Shown here: positions 10,887 through 22,996 of the stretch, in pieces | How positions within the stretch are numbered: the stretch's first letter is position 1 | How the letters are laid out: each line of letters opens with the position of its first letter | Program-made: the position numbers and the translations under genes | Notes under the pieces: model-generated | Databases searched by the model: none | What the model saw: the letters and a program-made list of their open reading frames with translations, nothing else | What the model was told of the DNA's origin: nothing | Source: Labia minor | Lineage: Eukaryota > Arthropoda > Insecta > Dermaptera > Spongiphoridae | NCBI GenBank assembly: GCA_963082975.1 | Contig: OY720348.1 | Location: 59,681,461-59,745,460 of the forward strand | Length of the DNA stretch: 64,000 nt | Direction of reading: 5' to 3'

Positions 10887-11448
10887 AGCTGGAGTGTCTC
10901 CACTCGACTATCTCGCAAATTTGAATTGGATTAAATAACATATATTATATTTCAAATAAATTTAATTAATTAAATTATAAATTAAAATTAATAAATAATA
11001 TTTATTAGCTCTTTGTTGATGGCACCACGTTACGTGTTGAAGCGTGAGATTTGCAGTGTTAAAAAATTAATTCTAGTACTTTCAGCAAATAAATCAAGCT
11101 GAAATTCTAGATATAGCAGTTTTTTATAATTATTAATCATATGAAAAATTATCAAACATATATCTTTATTTTTATGGTCACTTTAGAAGAAAAAAATCAA
11201 AACGTTGTAGGTAATGACCCTCTTCCGGTTGAGCTACATTTCTCAAAAGTTGATAGAAAACTATGAATTTTGAATAATGCCCATGTACCAAATTTCATCT
11301 TTCTAGCTCAAACCGAGAGAGAGAGAGAGAGAGACATTTTTCTCAACCTTAGTAAAAATGATTCAGGAACCTTCAAAACGTATAAAAACATCAAAATCTC
11401 AACATCGAAAATTTTCGTGATCGCAATACTATCTCTTACGAGATAGTA
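10887..11448 (-). repeat. Family A Helentron-like element
   Basis: Near-complete copy, read in reverse. The plus strand begins GCTGGAGTGTCTCCACTCG, has ACTATCTCGC just inside that end, a (GA)n core at 11,310-11,333, and ends in the hairpin TACTATCTCttacGAGATAGTA. Non-coding. Confidence 0.75.
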
Positions 11449-11574
11449 AAAAACATTATTCTTTTTTAATTAATTATAATTAATAAGGCTGATCTTGATC
11501 TTATTTAATTTACAATTCTACACCTTTATTCTTAAAAAAACTTACAAATTGTTTTACGATTGAAAACTAAATAA

Positions 11575-11948
11575 GTCTCCACTCAACTATCTAGGAATTT
11601 GAATTGGATTAAATAACATATATTATATTTAAAAATTAAATTTAATTAATTAAATTATAAATTAAAATTAATAAATAATATTTATTAAAAAAGCACGTGT
11701 TTGGTTCTTTGTTGATGGCACCAAGTCACCAAAAAATGAAAACGTGGTAGGTAATGACCCACTTCCGGTGAAGCTACGTTTCTCAAAAGTTGATAATAAA
11801 ATACAAATTTTGTATAATGCCCGTGTACCAAATTTCATGATTCTAGCTTAAACCGTTTTTGCGTAAACTTGTCTACAAACACACATACACACATAACTTT
11901 TTCTCAATCTTAGTGAAAATATCTCAGGGACCTTCAAAACGTATAAAA
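11575..11948 (-). repeat. Family A element, truncated
   Basis: Begins within the GTCTCCACTCAACTATCT end. The usual core is followed by a (CA)-rich tract near 11,880, and it stops at AAAACGTATAAAAA before the hairpin end. Some internal blocks are missing. Confidence 0.68.
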
Positions 11949-12823
11949 AACTAATTAAGAAAATCTCTACACACGTTACAACGTTTTTTAATATCACATT
12001 TTACTACTTGAACTTGTAAAATAAATAAACATAAATAAATATTCATTTCTATTTTTTATTTAATTTATTGGAACAATTTTTTTTTTTAATTAAAAATATT
12101 ATTTTAATAGGATTTAATAAAAAAAAAGTTTTTTCAATACAATATTTCGATTTAAATGTTGAAATTAACTCTTAAAGAAATAGAATTTTTAAAAAAAAAA
12201 AAAAAAAAAATTTCTATAGAAGCCTTTAGGCGTGATCTCGTTTGGTAGATTCTCAATAAACTGAATGACAAAATAAATGTCTATTCTATTTAAATAATAA
12301 TCTGGGTCGATAATTCCCTCTTATAGAAAATGTATATCTATTTTTGTTTACTAATCGGATTATCTTTATTTAAAAAAAAAAAAAATAAAATAAAATAAAG
12401 AAAATAAAGAATTTTATAAACACATTAACTAGTCAAGTTGATTTGATATCATTATTTTAAAAAGCATCAAACGAAATTATTTATATAAAAGTAAAATACC
12501 TCTTATATTGATGATTCTTCGTATAAATTTATATGTAAATAGAAAATTATTATATTTATCAAAATAATCATAGCATATTAAAGAAGCAAAAGTATATTAT
12601 AAGTATATATACTAATATCGATTTGATGGTATTCACCTTTCACTCTCCTATTCTTCTAGAATTAATTTCTAGTAAATATTTATTATACATGTTTTTATCC
12701 AATCTACTATGTTATATGTAAATAATAAATTAGTAAAAGTGTATTGGTCAATTTCCATAAATGAAATAAATTTATCCAAGTATATACTTAATTTAATATT
12801 ATTGGTAGCAAATATATTATCTA
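11949..12823. other. AT-rich DNA with poly(A) tracts
   Basis: No gene seen. A ~75-bp stretch at 12,234-12,320 (GGTAGATTCTCAATAAACTG) is a near-repeat of 10,696-10,765, so a small duplicated non-coding segment is present. Confidence 0.5.
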
Positions 12824-13183
12824 CGATGGTGGTCTGAAGAGTTTCCGACCTGACCAAAAAAAATTAATAAATTATTTAATTAAATAATTAAATTTGATTT
12901 AATTTAATTTAAGTCTCATCAAGAGTTATGAATCGACGCAATAATTGGTTTGGATTACGCTTAAAGCGCCAAATTGTCGTTAGAAATGTTTTTTCATGTC
13001 AATTTTTGGTCTAACGTTAGGAAATGAGGCACCCATTCAAATGGTTTTGCAAAATATTTCGCACACGTTCAGCTGACATCGTACAGGTCTCAATTATCTT
13101 GAATTTTGAAAAATAAAAAAAAAAAAAAAATTGAAAAACATCGTTTTTCTTGGTCAGGTCGGAAACCTTTCAGACCACCCTAG
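12824..13183 (-). mobile_element. Internally deleted mariner
   Basis: TA-flanked relic of the same family as 4,048-4,530 with a larger deletion. Both inverted ends are present (CGATGGTGGTCTGAAGAG and ...CAGACCACCCTAG). The coding patches are read on the minus strand. Confidence 0.75.
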
Positions 13184-13563
13184 TATATATGCTCTACTAG
13201 AAATTGTTCAGAGATTTCTATTTGGTAATTCACTTTTTACAGTTTTTTGGTCAGAAACATTGATTTTTCGTGATATATATTTAATTTTCTGACAAATTCA
13301 TTTTAATTAAAGTCATTAATAAACACAAATAACAATAATAAAGGATATACAAATTACATTATATTATGTTCAAGCATTCTGCAAATGTGGTAAAATTTAT
13401 AAAGATAATTATTGTTTAATTATTATTTTTAATTTTATTAATAAATAGTTTGGATAAAACACAGTTTATTACTATCTCGTCAAAGATAGTATTGCGATCA
13501 TGAAAAATTTAAATGTCGAGATTTTGATGTTTTTATACGTTTTGAATGTCCCTGAGTCATTTT
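12824..13563. repeat. Right arm of the inverted segmental duplication
   Basis: Reverse-orientation counterpart of 3,687-4,530: deleted mariner, shared single-copy-like DNA, and the end of an A element. Here the A copy continues to full length. Confidence 0.75.
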
Positions 13564-14068
13564 TTTACTAAGGTTGAGAAAAATGTATGTGTGTATGTGT
13601 GTATGTTTGTATATAAACAAGATTACGCAAAAACGGTTTGTGCTAGAATAATGAAATATGGCATACGGGCATTATTCAAAATTCGTAATTTTCTATCAAC
13701 TTTTGAGAAATGTAGCTCAACCGGAAGAGGGTCATTACCTACAACGTTTTGATTTTTTTTTCCTCTAAAGTAAATAAAGCTATATGTTGATAGTTTTTTC
13801 CATGAATAAAAATTGTATAAAACTACTATATATAGAATTTCAGCTTGATTGAATTGCTGAAAGTAACAGAATTAATTTTTTAACACTCTGCAAATCTCAC
13901 GCGCCAACACGTGACGTGGTGCCATCAACAAAGAGCTAAACATGCGGTGGTTTAATAAATATTATTTATTAATTTTAATTTATAATTAATTAAATTTAAT
14001 TTAAATATAATATATGTTATTTTATCAAATTCAAATTTGCGAGATAGTTGAGTGGAGACACTCCAGCT
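13467..14068 (+). repeat. Family A element, near complete
   Basis: Starts TTACTATCTCG with a hairpin partner, has a (TG)n-like core at 13,583-13,610, the shared core block with ATCAACTTTTGAGAAATGTA and AACCGGAAGAGGG, and ends GAGATAGTTGAGTGGAGACACTCCAGC. The final GAGTG-gaga-CACTC hairpin follows directly after the internal inverse of the 5' end. Confidence 0.77.
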
Positions 14069-14417
14069 TATTATAAATAACATTAAACATAAGATTAATC
14101 GGATGAATTCTAGGGATCGCTGACTTTTGAATTGTAAAAATGGGACACTTCTAATTTTGGTAAAAAAAAAGTTTATTTTTTTGGGTGTGTATTTCTACTT
14201 TAATTCTAAAAAAATAATTCAGTGATACCTACATAATTAACATTTTATGTAACCAAAGCTCCACCTTCTTTGGTTGCAGTTTATTTTTCAATCGAATAAA
14301 TTTTTTCCTAATTAATTTTTTTCTTTGCAAATTTCAACAACCGATTAGAAAATTGTTGGTTTCTTTGAGGTTAATATGGTTAGCCATTTCATAATAAGTA
14401 GAATGACGCCAGAGCAA

Positions 14418-14790
14418 TGCAAGAACGCTCTATATAAGCAACTCATTTATAACCAATTTCAATAAAAATGCTTTTTATTTGGAAACGTTGCTTATAGGGA
14501 AAAAGGTGTATAAAAATACTTACCGCCTGGTAAATATTTTTCATTATTTCTTTTACTAACTAGACTGTGTCAGAATAAATATAAATAACTATTCTAATTA
14601 ATAGAAATTAACTTCAATCTTGGCAGCACAAAACACAAACATATTCTAATAACAATTTGAGGTTATGTTGATGTGAACAGCTGTCAAGTCAAATATTTAG
14701 TTTTAAGTTGCTTATACAGAACAGTTTAAATAAAAAAAGTTGTTTGTATATAGGTTGCTTCTAGAGAAGCTGTCTAAAGAGCGTTTATTG
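14418..14790 (+). mobile_element. Pogo/Tigger-like MITE
   Basis: The left end contains AACGCTCTATATAAGCAAC; the right end reads AAGAGCGTTTATTGTA, its inverted counterpart. This fits the CAGT..AC.CTC terminal pattern and TA target preference of pogo/Tigger. Related copies lie at 19,774 and 33,597. Non-coding. Confidence 0.62.
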
Positions 14791-14799
14791 TATAAATTG

Positions 14800-15940
14800 T
14801 TAAAAAAAATTTTATTAAAATAATGTTTCTGTACGCGAAAATGCCAATTTTATTGTTGGTATAATCCTCAATAAAAGCAGCTCATTCGATTAACTATAGA
14901 TCGTTTTTGCACCTCGTATAGTTCAACTAATAATATGCAATCCGCAAGATGCCGAAGATAAAAAGCAACACTCGACGTTGTTCTAGTATTGAATAAAACA
15001 TAAAACATTCAATTTAATATCTATAATAATAATAGAAAAAAAAAATTGGTCAAGTTCTATAAAATATGCCAGGCATATAATATAATTTTTCTATTTTGAA
15101 TGATTGATGACTAAAGCTAATGCCCTTTGCTATTGATTTATTTTTTTAATTTTCATATTAATAATAATAATATTAATAATAAATAGAACTGAATTTAAAA
15201 AAAAAAAACTCAAAATTCTAAATCAATTGGGCAATTTTGAAATTCAAGTACACCACCCAACCACATGTCTCTGATTTTTCCTATCCCCTCGCGCGCGCGG
15301 GGGGTTCAACTTTTCTAAATTTTTTCTTCTTTTTTCCCTCTTATATCCCCCCAACGATTGAGTTGTTATTTTTCTCTGCGATTTTTTTTATCGCCATCTT
15401 GCACCCATCGATCTTAGTTTTATTTTATTTTATTAAAAATGTTGATCCAAAATGCATTTGCAACAGTTGTTTTCGTGTATTTTGTTTTTTTACTTATCGC
15501 AATCGTTTTAAGCAATCAAATCCCCTTCGAGTAGAAACGTGTGAACACAATTTGAAGGGCAACGAAACATTCCAACGTTTACAATAAAAGGAAGAAAAAA
15601 AAAACACTGTTCAGATTCCAAAAAAAAAAAAAGAGTAAAAGAAGAAAATGAAAATAATTTAATGGAACAGGTTTCTTAAACCGTAGTATGAGACGTGCGA
15701 ATTTCATATTCTTCTTGAGAAAAACACTCCAATGGCAAATAATAACCAAAATAGGAAAAAAAAACCCAACAAATTTCATCACCATTCCCTTTCTTTTGCA
15801 AACAACTAAACAACTTTTTTTTAACTTTTAAGAGAGTAATAAAAATTCCAAAAATCTTCCACATTTATCAATCCTGATGATTTGATTCTTCATTAATATG
15901 CATTTAAAGTTTTATAATGTTACTAGTTGCTCAGAGCGTC
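14800..15940. other. Low-complexity DNA, no supported gene
   Basis: Contains homopolymer tracts and a 116-codon open frame at 15,237-15,587 that is mainly Phe/Ile/Ser from T-rich sequence, with no motif. A (CG)n-like cluster lies at 15,290-15,305. Confidence 0.45.
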
Positions 15941-15959
15941 TTCTGCGCTCTTCACACCA

Positions 15960-16560
15960 TTGGTGTATTGGTAGGGGAGCGCTGGAGAACGACGTTCCCT
16001 TACCTTTTTTCAGAAACGGAACGCGTCCAGTACTTTTTCATGTCCCGATAACTCCCACTTAAATCTTCTGTTAGAATTTCTTTTTTTGTGTTCGTTAATA
16101 TTTTGTATAGTAAGAAAAAATAAAAACTTATAAGAAAAAAAATAGTTTACGGAAAATAGGACTATTTTTGCTCCCACTATGCGTTCCCTTACTTCTTATT
16201 TTACCAATACATCACTGCTTCACACCTAGAAGGGGGCTCTGCCCGCTGTACCCCCTGAAGTTTATCTTTTTTAACCTCTCTTCTTTTTCTTCTTCTGACT
16301 CAGTAGAGCGACCTGCTGCATGTAAGACCCTATTTTCACTCTCTGACTGAGACTCAGAAGATCGTGTCACAGTATGATAAATCCTAACTTTTTTAGCCTC
16401 TCTTCTTTATCTTCTTTCTTGTAATTCTGTTTTGTAATTCTAACAAATCAGATGACCCTACCTGACTTAATTTTAAACGTTCTTTCCTTTGCCTACTATT
16501 TTTTAAATACCTACTTAAATTTGATTTTTTCGGTGACATTCTGGAAAGAAAATTCCTAAC
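15960..16560. other. CT-rich region with imperfect inverted pieces
   Basis: GGTGTATTGGTAGGGGAGCG at about 15,961 and GCGTTCCCTTACTTC...TACCAATACATCA at about 16,180-16,213 are roughly inverted, which suggests the ends of an unclassified MITE of about 250 bp. CT-rich sequence follows, with a short internal repeat (ACCTCTCTTCTTT and GCCTCTCTTCTTT). No gene. Confidence 0.3.
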
Positions 16561-16793
16561 TAAAATGTAGAATCAAATTTGAAATTTGTTGTTATCGGTT
16601 GCCAAGGTAATGTTACGTTTGTATGGGAAAAATGAAAAGGGCTGTTTTTAAGGTTTTCCCGGCAATTATTTGATTTTTTCTCGCCGTAAAAACCATTTTT
16701 GGACTTCAACGAAGATTTAAAAAAAAGAATTGGCAAAATTGGTCCAGGCGTTATTGAGTTATGCGCTTACCAAAACATTTTGAGATTCATTTT

Positions 16794-17152
16794 TACCGAC
16801 CCACGATAGTAAGGGAGGTATTGTTTTCATACCAAATTTCACATGAGGATATTTTTTACATATCATCACGAATCATTCACTTTGCATTGGTTTTATACTC
16901 GAGAAAAATCATCTTCATTAGTTTTTTCTTAATTTTAAATTATATGACGTAACCCAGACCTTCATGACGTCACACACCTAGCTACTACTTATATATTATA
17001 AATAAAATAAAATTAAAAATATTTATGTTATATGCCTATCTGTTTTTTATTACATTAATAGATATATTAAAATTATTTGAAATTGTTACTGTAGCTGGAA
17101 ATTAATTTATTTCAAACGGTCGGTCGGTTCGGACCTGGCCACAGGTCAACTT
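16794..17152 (+). repeat. Family B element, short form
   Basis: Complete ends: TACCGACCCACGATAGTAAGG on the left and CGGTCGGTCGGTTCGGACC followed by the CAGGTC-type hairpin on the right. The internal (GTCC)n block is deleted. It lies directly after a sequence reading GGTCCAGGCGTTATTGAG, which looks like another interspersed repeat. Confidence 0.72.
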
Positions 17153-17353
17153 ATTATATTATAGATTAAGATTGGCTAATTAAAATATGTTTAATAGATT
17201 CGGAACCAGAAAGAGAAGAAAAATATAAAATTTTGAAATGTAATTCTAACTTCTATTTCTACTAACGACGTTTTTGTCCAGTATCCAGGTCCTCCTTATG
17301 ATTTTGGTTTTCATATTTTTTTATATATGAAGAACCATAATATACGTGCATTA

Positions 17354-17354
<1 letters not shown>

Positions 17355-17388
<34 letters not shown>
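17355..17388. repeat. (AT)n microsatellite
   Basis: Uninterrupted AT dinucleotide run. Confidence 0.9.
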
Positions 17389-17392
<4 letters not shown>

Positions 17393-17399
17393 CAAGTGA

Positions 17400-18120
17400 A
17401 TTGTGGCTTTGATCTTTCACCTACACTTACATTTTTATTTTCCTGCTGGCTCCCAATTGATTCCATTATATATATTACATATATTTATATAATAAAATAT
17501 TTTGATTTATGAAAATTGAATTTAAATAAAAATATTACAATAAAATAAAAATAAAAGCAATATCAAACACCTTTCTTTCAAAAAAAAAAAAAATGAGCCC
17601 CAATCTAAACAAAAGGATTTACATGTTATATTTTTTTGATTTTATGTTTTTTTTTTATTTTTTTTTTGAATTTAGCATATTGTATTTAAACAAATCATTT
17701 TACTTTTTTTCATCTGTTCTATATTAAAAAAAAAATAAAATAAAATAAAATAATAAAAAAAAAAAAATAAAAATAAAAATAAAAACAAATAATTACACCC
17801 CTTTGATGTTAATTAATTTTCTCTTTGATAAAAAAAAAGATATTGATTTAATGTAATAATGGGCTCATTTGTGAATATCATTATATTTAATATATATTTA
17901 AATTAAAAGTACTAATAATAATTGCTATATTGAATTATTCCAGAAATAAAAAAATACCATTGATAATTTTCAAATAACTAAATATGATTGTTCAATTAAA
18001 TAATTTATAAACGTCCTGTATTCTCTGTTTGTTGTAGAAGGGGAGTAAAGAGATATAATTCCCTCACCCTTCCCCCTGTTACGAAATATCTCTCTATTTA
18101 AAATAATAATCCTATTCCAT
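17400..18120. other. AT-rich DNA with poly(A)/poly(T) tracts
   Basis: Long A- and T-runs, including an (AAAAT)n-like stretch around 17,725-17,790. No supported gene. Confidence 0.5.
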
Positions 18121-18124
18121 TTTT

Positions 18125-18220
18125 TACTATCTCGTCAGAATTTTTGTTGTCGAGATTTTGATGTTTTTATACGTTTTGAAGGTCCCTGAGTCATTTTCAC
18201 TAATTGTAAGGTTGAGAAAA

Positions 18221-18269
<49 letters not shown>

Positions 18270-18867
18270 CAAGATTACTCAAATACGGTTTGAGCTAGAA
18301 TATTGAAATGTGTTACACGGACATTATTCAAAATTTCCAGTTTTCTCTTCATTTTTGAGAAATGTAGTTTTTTCGGAAGAGGGTGATTACCTACCACGTT
18401 TTCATTTCTTTTCCTCTAAACCTGGGTTCCCAAAGTGCAGCCCGCGGGCCAAATGCGGCCCGCGAACCCTTTAAATGCGGCCCGTGACATCAATCTGATG
18501 GTTTATATTTTTATTAATATTAATTTAAATTAGACAAAAAAAAATAGTAAAAAGATAGATTTTGGGGTATACTAAATTGCCCCGCCTAGCAAAAACTTTT
18601 GGAACCCCTGCTTTAAACTGACCGTAAGAATAAATATATTTTTGATAGTTTATCACATGATTAAAAATAGTATAGTACCGAAATTAATTTTTTAACACTG
18701 CAAATCACGCGCCAGCACGCGACGTAGTGCCATCAACAAAGAGCCAAACACGCGCAGGTTTAATAAATATTATTAATTAATTTTAATTTATAATTTAATT
18801 ATTTAATTTTAATTTAAATATAATATATGTTATTTAATTCAATTCAAATTGCGAACACTCCAGCTTA
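18125..18867 (+). repeat. Family A element interrupted by a hAT MITE
   Basis: 5' TACTATCTCGTC, (TG)n core at 18,221-18,266, the shared core block, then the nested MITE at 18,422-18,610. The remaining A sequence runs to CACTCCAGCTT. The nesting order shows that this A copy is older than the hAT insertion. Confidence 0.77.
18422..18610. mobile_element. hAT-type MITE nested in family A
   Basis: 189-bp element with inverted ends (CTGGGTTCCCAAAG and CTTTTGGAACCCCTG) and an 8-bp target duplication CTCTAAAC / CTTTAAAC (7 of 8 identical) at 18,414-18,421 and 18,611-18,618. Other A copies carry the empty site CCTCTAAACTGACC once, for example near 32,435. GC-rich subterminal blocks (GCAGCCCGCGGGCC) are typical of some hAT MITEs. 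No coding capacity. Confidence 0.87.
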
Positions 18868-18869
18868 TT

Positions 18870-19770
18870 TCTTCTACATCCCTCCCCCCTCCCCTCCACA
18901 GATAATTCTATTGCCTTCGTGAAAACAGAATTCAGTAATTCAGTATGAAAAATAAAAATATTTTCACTTTCTCTTTTCAAACTATAAGTTATTTCACTCA
19001 TAAAAATTGAAAAATAAGCATTTAAATTAAGGGTGGTTGTGATTTTTTTTTATCGAATCCTATAATTCATTTTCCACCTGGATTTATGTTATACTATATG
19101 TTGTTTGTGACGCTATCTCTTTTAATTAAACAAATAGAATTTATTTTCATTTAATACATATTTTAAATCAAATCCATGTATTTTAAATATTATATAAAAA
19201 TTGTGTTTTATCTCTTCTACATTATAAAAAGAAAACCAAGTAGAATGTAGAAAAGATTAGAATTTTATTTGACTGATTTTAAAAGCGAGCCTAGCATTTT
19301 ATCTTTTCCTTATGACATAATAAAAGAAATCATCCGACCAGGGTCTAATCCCATTCGCTTTACTTTTTTCTTGAGTACGGGGAATTTATTTACCTTACCC
19401 ATAACAATCTCTTCGTTTGATTTTTCATTTTCCTAATAAAATAGAAATGAAAGCCATAATGATACTCGGTCCTTTTATTTAAATCCGATAAATGCAACGC
19501 CATAATGGATTCAAATCTTCACCTAAGATTATTTTCATAAACATTTCTATTTATTTTATCACATTTTATCGTGGAAATGAAATTATTTTGCCTGAAATCG
19601 TTCACATTTTAACAAATAGATTACTCGAAAACATAAAAATAAACCTACAAGTTTAACTGATATACCAGAATATAGCTTACAAGTATAGATTTATAATATT
19701 CCATAAGAACAGACTTTTTCATTAGAGTATTTTTTGGGAAAGAGAATTTTGGAAGAATAAAAAAAAATAA
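18870..19770. other. AT-rich DNA, no feature seen
   Basis: No open frame or repeat could be supported. Confidence 0.4.
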
Positions 19771-19773
19771 ATA

Positions 19774-20031
19774 CTGTGAGCGCGCTATATAAGCAATTCA
19801 TATTTGAACCAATTTCAATAAAATTTCTTATTGAGAAACGTTGCTTATAGAAAAAACAAAACATAAAAAAGTACAAAAATATTAATTCATTAATTACAAT
19901 TTGAGGTTATGTTGTTGTGAACAGCTGTCAACTCAAATATTTAGCTTTATAAGTTGCTTATACAGAGCAGTTGAACTAAAAAAAGTTTTTGCTTGTATAG
20001 AAAGAATGTTGCTTTTATAGAGTGTTTACTG
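19774..20031 (+). mobile_element. Pogo/Tigger-like MITE
   Basis: TA-flanked; left CTGTGAGCGCGCTATATAAGC and right TAGAGTGTTTACTG form imperfect inverted ends. It shares GAGGTTATGTTG and GAACAGCTGTCAA with 14,418-14,790. A further right-end fragment (TTGCTTATATAGAGCATTC) follows at 20,098-20,124. Confidence 0.65.
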
Positions 20032-20234
20032 TATTTAAAAATTACTTTCTGGGCTTATTAATATAAATAATTACTTGTATAGAGGTTACTTATAAAAAAT
20101 GTTGCTTATATAGAGCATTCAATGTATATGATTTTATAGTATAATAATTATATATATAATGAAATCTAATGAGTGGGAAGAGATAAGTATACATCAATGT
20201 TGTCACACTTGCCAGAAATGTATTGTTACGACGT

Positions 20235-20365
20235 TCAAACGTCCATCTACGGAACTCAACAGTTCTTGGCCGCAGCAACCACATTTCTTCAAGTGTCCCT
20301 ATCCTGAGCCACAACCATCAAACCCCTCCCATCTCTCACACGTCCCTTCCTACATTTTCCCGACA
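20235..20365 (-). pseudogene. RTE-like LINE 3' relic
   Basis: Aligns with the C-terminus at 38,400-38,520: the blocks CTACGGAACT, TTGGCCGCAGCAACCACATTTC and AAGTGTCCCTATCCTGA correspond. The minus-strand reading gives decayed forms of the RDVNKIGEGRNW and QDRNTWR segments, with stops. Confidence 0.62.
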
Positions 20366-20809
20366 TTCAAACGTAAAGAAATAAAATACAACCAATTTTA
20401 CATCTTTTCTTATTATTATTACCTTGAAATGTTTTCCTTATCAGTCGAATACATAAAAAAATAAAATAAATTTGTATTTATTTTTATGTCAGTTTGCACG
20501 ATACTTTATCTACCATATTTCTATTACGATGAGGAACTGACTAATAGAGTTCCATCCAAATTCAAAAATCACATCACCATCATCATCATCATAAATTAAC
20601 TAATTTTGTAAATATACCTTTATACTATTTGACAAATTATTATTTTCTTTAAATAAATTCAAATTTCTAATATTATTGTAATAAAAACCTTGAATTTTCT
20701 CATTAAGGATGTACCATGTTTTTTTTAATCTTAACAAAGGTAGACTATTTTATTCGACTTTTAATTAAAGTTCGTTTTAATCATCCTTTCTCTCACCTGT
20801 TCACTTATT

Positions 20810-20995
20810 AAATGGACAGAAGACACACAAAAGTGGGATTGTAATGAAAGAACAATAGAAACGATACATCATATTATTTTAAAGTGTGAAATTTGTGAAT
20901 ATTTAACAATTTCAATGGTAAAAAGTTTGATTGAATGTGAAATGTAAAAACAATGGAATAGAAATAATATATATGAATGGTTATAAAGAATTTTT
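20810..20995 (+). pseudogene. Non-LTR retrotransposon C-terminal relic
   Basis: The open stretch reads WDCNERTIETIHHIILKCEI, matching the C...ET..HI.L.C pattern near the C-terminus of several LINE polyproteins. A stop follows shortly. The clade cannot be assigned. Confidence 0.4.
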
Positions 20996-21061
20996 TATAT
21001 TTATTTAAACATTTATATTAATATTTTATAATATTATTCTCGTATTAATAGGAATAAAAAA

Positions 21062-21830
21062 TCTGGAGTGTCTCCACTCGACTATCTCGCAATTTGAATT
21101 GGATTAAATAACATTAATATACTATATTGAAATTAAATTATAAATTAAAATGAATAAATAATATTTATTAAACCATTCCGGTACTTTCAGCGATTCAATC
21201 AAGCCGAAATTCTATATATAGTAATTTTATACAATTTTTAATCATGTGAAAAACTATCAAACATATTTCTTAATTTTTACGGTCACTTTAGAGGAAAAAA
21301 AATCAATTAATTATAAATTATATATTAAAATTAATAAATAATATTTATTAAACCAACGCGTGTTTGGCTCTTTGTTGATGGCACAACGTCACGTGTTGGC
21401 GCGTGATTTGCAGTCAACGTGTTAAAAAATTAATTCCAGTACTTTCAGCGATTCAATCAAGCTGAAATTCTATATATAGCAGTTTTATACAATTTTTAAT
21501 CATATGAAAAACTATCAAACATATATTTTTTATTTTTACGGTTAGTTTAGAGGAAAAGAAATTAAAATGTGGTAGGTAATGACCCTCTTCCGGTTGAGTT
21601 ACATTGCCCAAAAGTTGATAAAAAAAAATACGAATTTTGAATAATGCCCGTATATAAATTTCATTATTTTAGCTCAAACCGTTTTTGCGTAATCTTGTCT
21701 ATGCACATACACACAGATATTTTTCTCAACCTTAGTGAAAATGACTCAGGGACCTTCAAAACGTATAAAAACATCAAAATCCCGAAATCGAAAATTTTCG
21801 TGATCGCAATACATCGCTGGGGAGACAGTA
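21062..21830 (-). repeat. Family A element with partial internal duplication
   Basis: Starts CTGGAGTGTCTCCACTCG on the plus strand. The section leading into TTATAAATTATATATTAAAATTAATAAATAATATT appears twice (about 21,125-21,180 and 21,305-21,350). It then continues through the core to a decayed hairpin end. Confidence 0.7.
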
Positions 21831-22990
21831 AAAATCAGAAAAAAATTCAATCCATCATCCATTTTACATAATGTAGAGTTATATCAATTTTGCAGAAACC
21901 AATTCTGAGCCAAATTCCCTCATATCTATCTTTATAAATTAGCTAAAGATTTTACATAATCTTTAGCTAATTTGGCTGGATCAATCCGGTTCGTGCCAAC
22001 TTACAAGAAGTTTCTTAAATATTTGCAATGTCAAATTAAATTATATCCGAAATGTTTACTATTTGCCATGCAATTTATTGGCGTGTAATAAGTTTTAATG
22101 GATTACATAAATAGAAATGTTATTATCCATGTTATCATATTTTAAAACTAAAATATTACAATTCAATGTATATAATAGAATTATTTTTTTTTAGTAATCA
22201 TCAAAAATTTCAGTAAAAGATGATTATCAAAAGTGATTTCCGACATGTGATCTACAATACACCATATAATAGTCACTAAAATATAATTTATGTATGACTT
22301 TTCATAAAAAAGGACATTCTAATTAAAAATATATTTTTTATATAAAAATTATTTTGAATTTATTTTGAAATAAAAATAAATGAATAAAACTCAGAAGTGA
22401 AATTTTGAAGATGCTTTTCGTTGTTATTCATTCGTGATAAGCCATTCTGAATAAAAGACAAATTTTAGGAACCGTCATGACTTGAGACAAGTCTATTAAC
22501 ATATATTACGTATTTGGATATCAAGAAAGAAGAAAAGTTATGTATGACGTCTTTTAACAGTATATTAACTAAAAAGACAAGATTGATTCATACATTTTTA
22601 TAGTCAGTCATTTTGGAAGAACAAAGAGAATTAACTGCAAATCCAACTCTTGGGTAGTAACTGAAGTAACAATAATCGAGTTAGTTCCAAGATAATCTCT
22701 AAGAATTTCGTAATACTCAAGACGTATTAACATCTTATGCCCGGTATGGATTGTTCTGACATGTAATGACAATATCCAAGTTAGTTTCCCTTTAAGCTTT
22801 AATCATAGTACTTGTGTCCAAAATATGGGATTATTACCGATATCCATATTTTACCTCTGAATACATTGAGAATATTTTTAGAGTGAGGATTATTTAATTT
22901 TCATTTCATTTCTTTCCTAAATATCTTATATCTTAAAGTTAATTGAAAAATGGCAATGGGCATATATCAACTCTAATATTGTTCTGAATG
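21831..22990. other. AT-rich DNA, no feature seen
   Basis: A short self-complementary pair ATTAGCTAAAGATT / AATCTTTAGCTAAT occurs around 21,939-21,972. No gene supported. Confidence 0.4.
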
Positions 22991-22996
22991 AATATA

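Noticed and set aside
15237..15587. 116-codon protein gene
   Set aside because: Composition is driven by T-rich tracts; no motif, no splice context.
20159..20464. 101-codon plus-strand gene
   Set aside because: Its middle is the antisense of an RTE-like LINE C-terminus, and the rest is low complexity.
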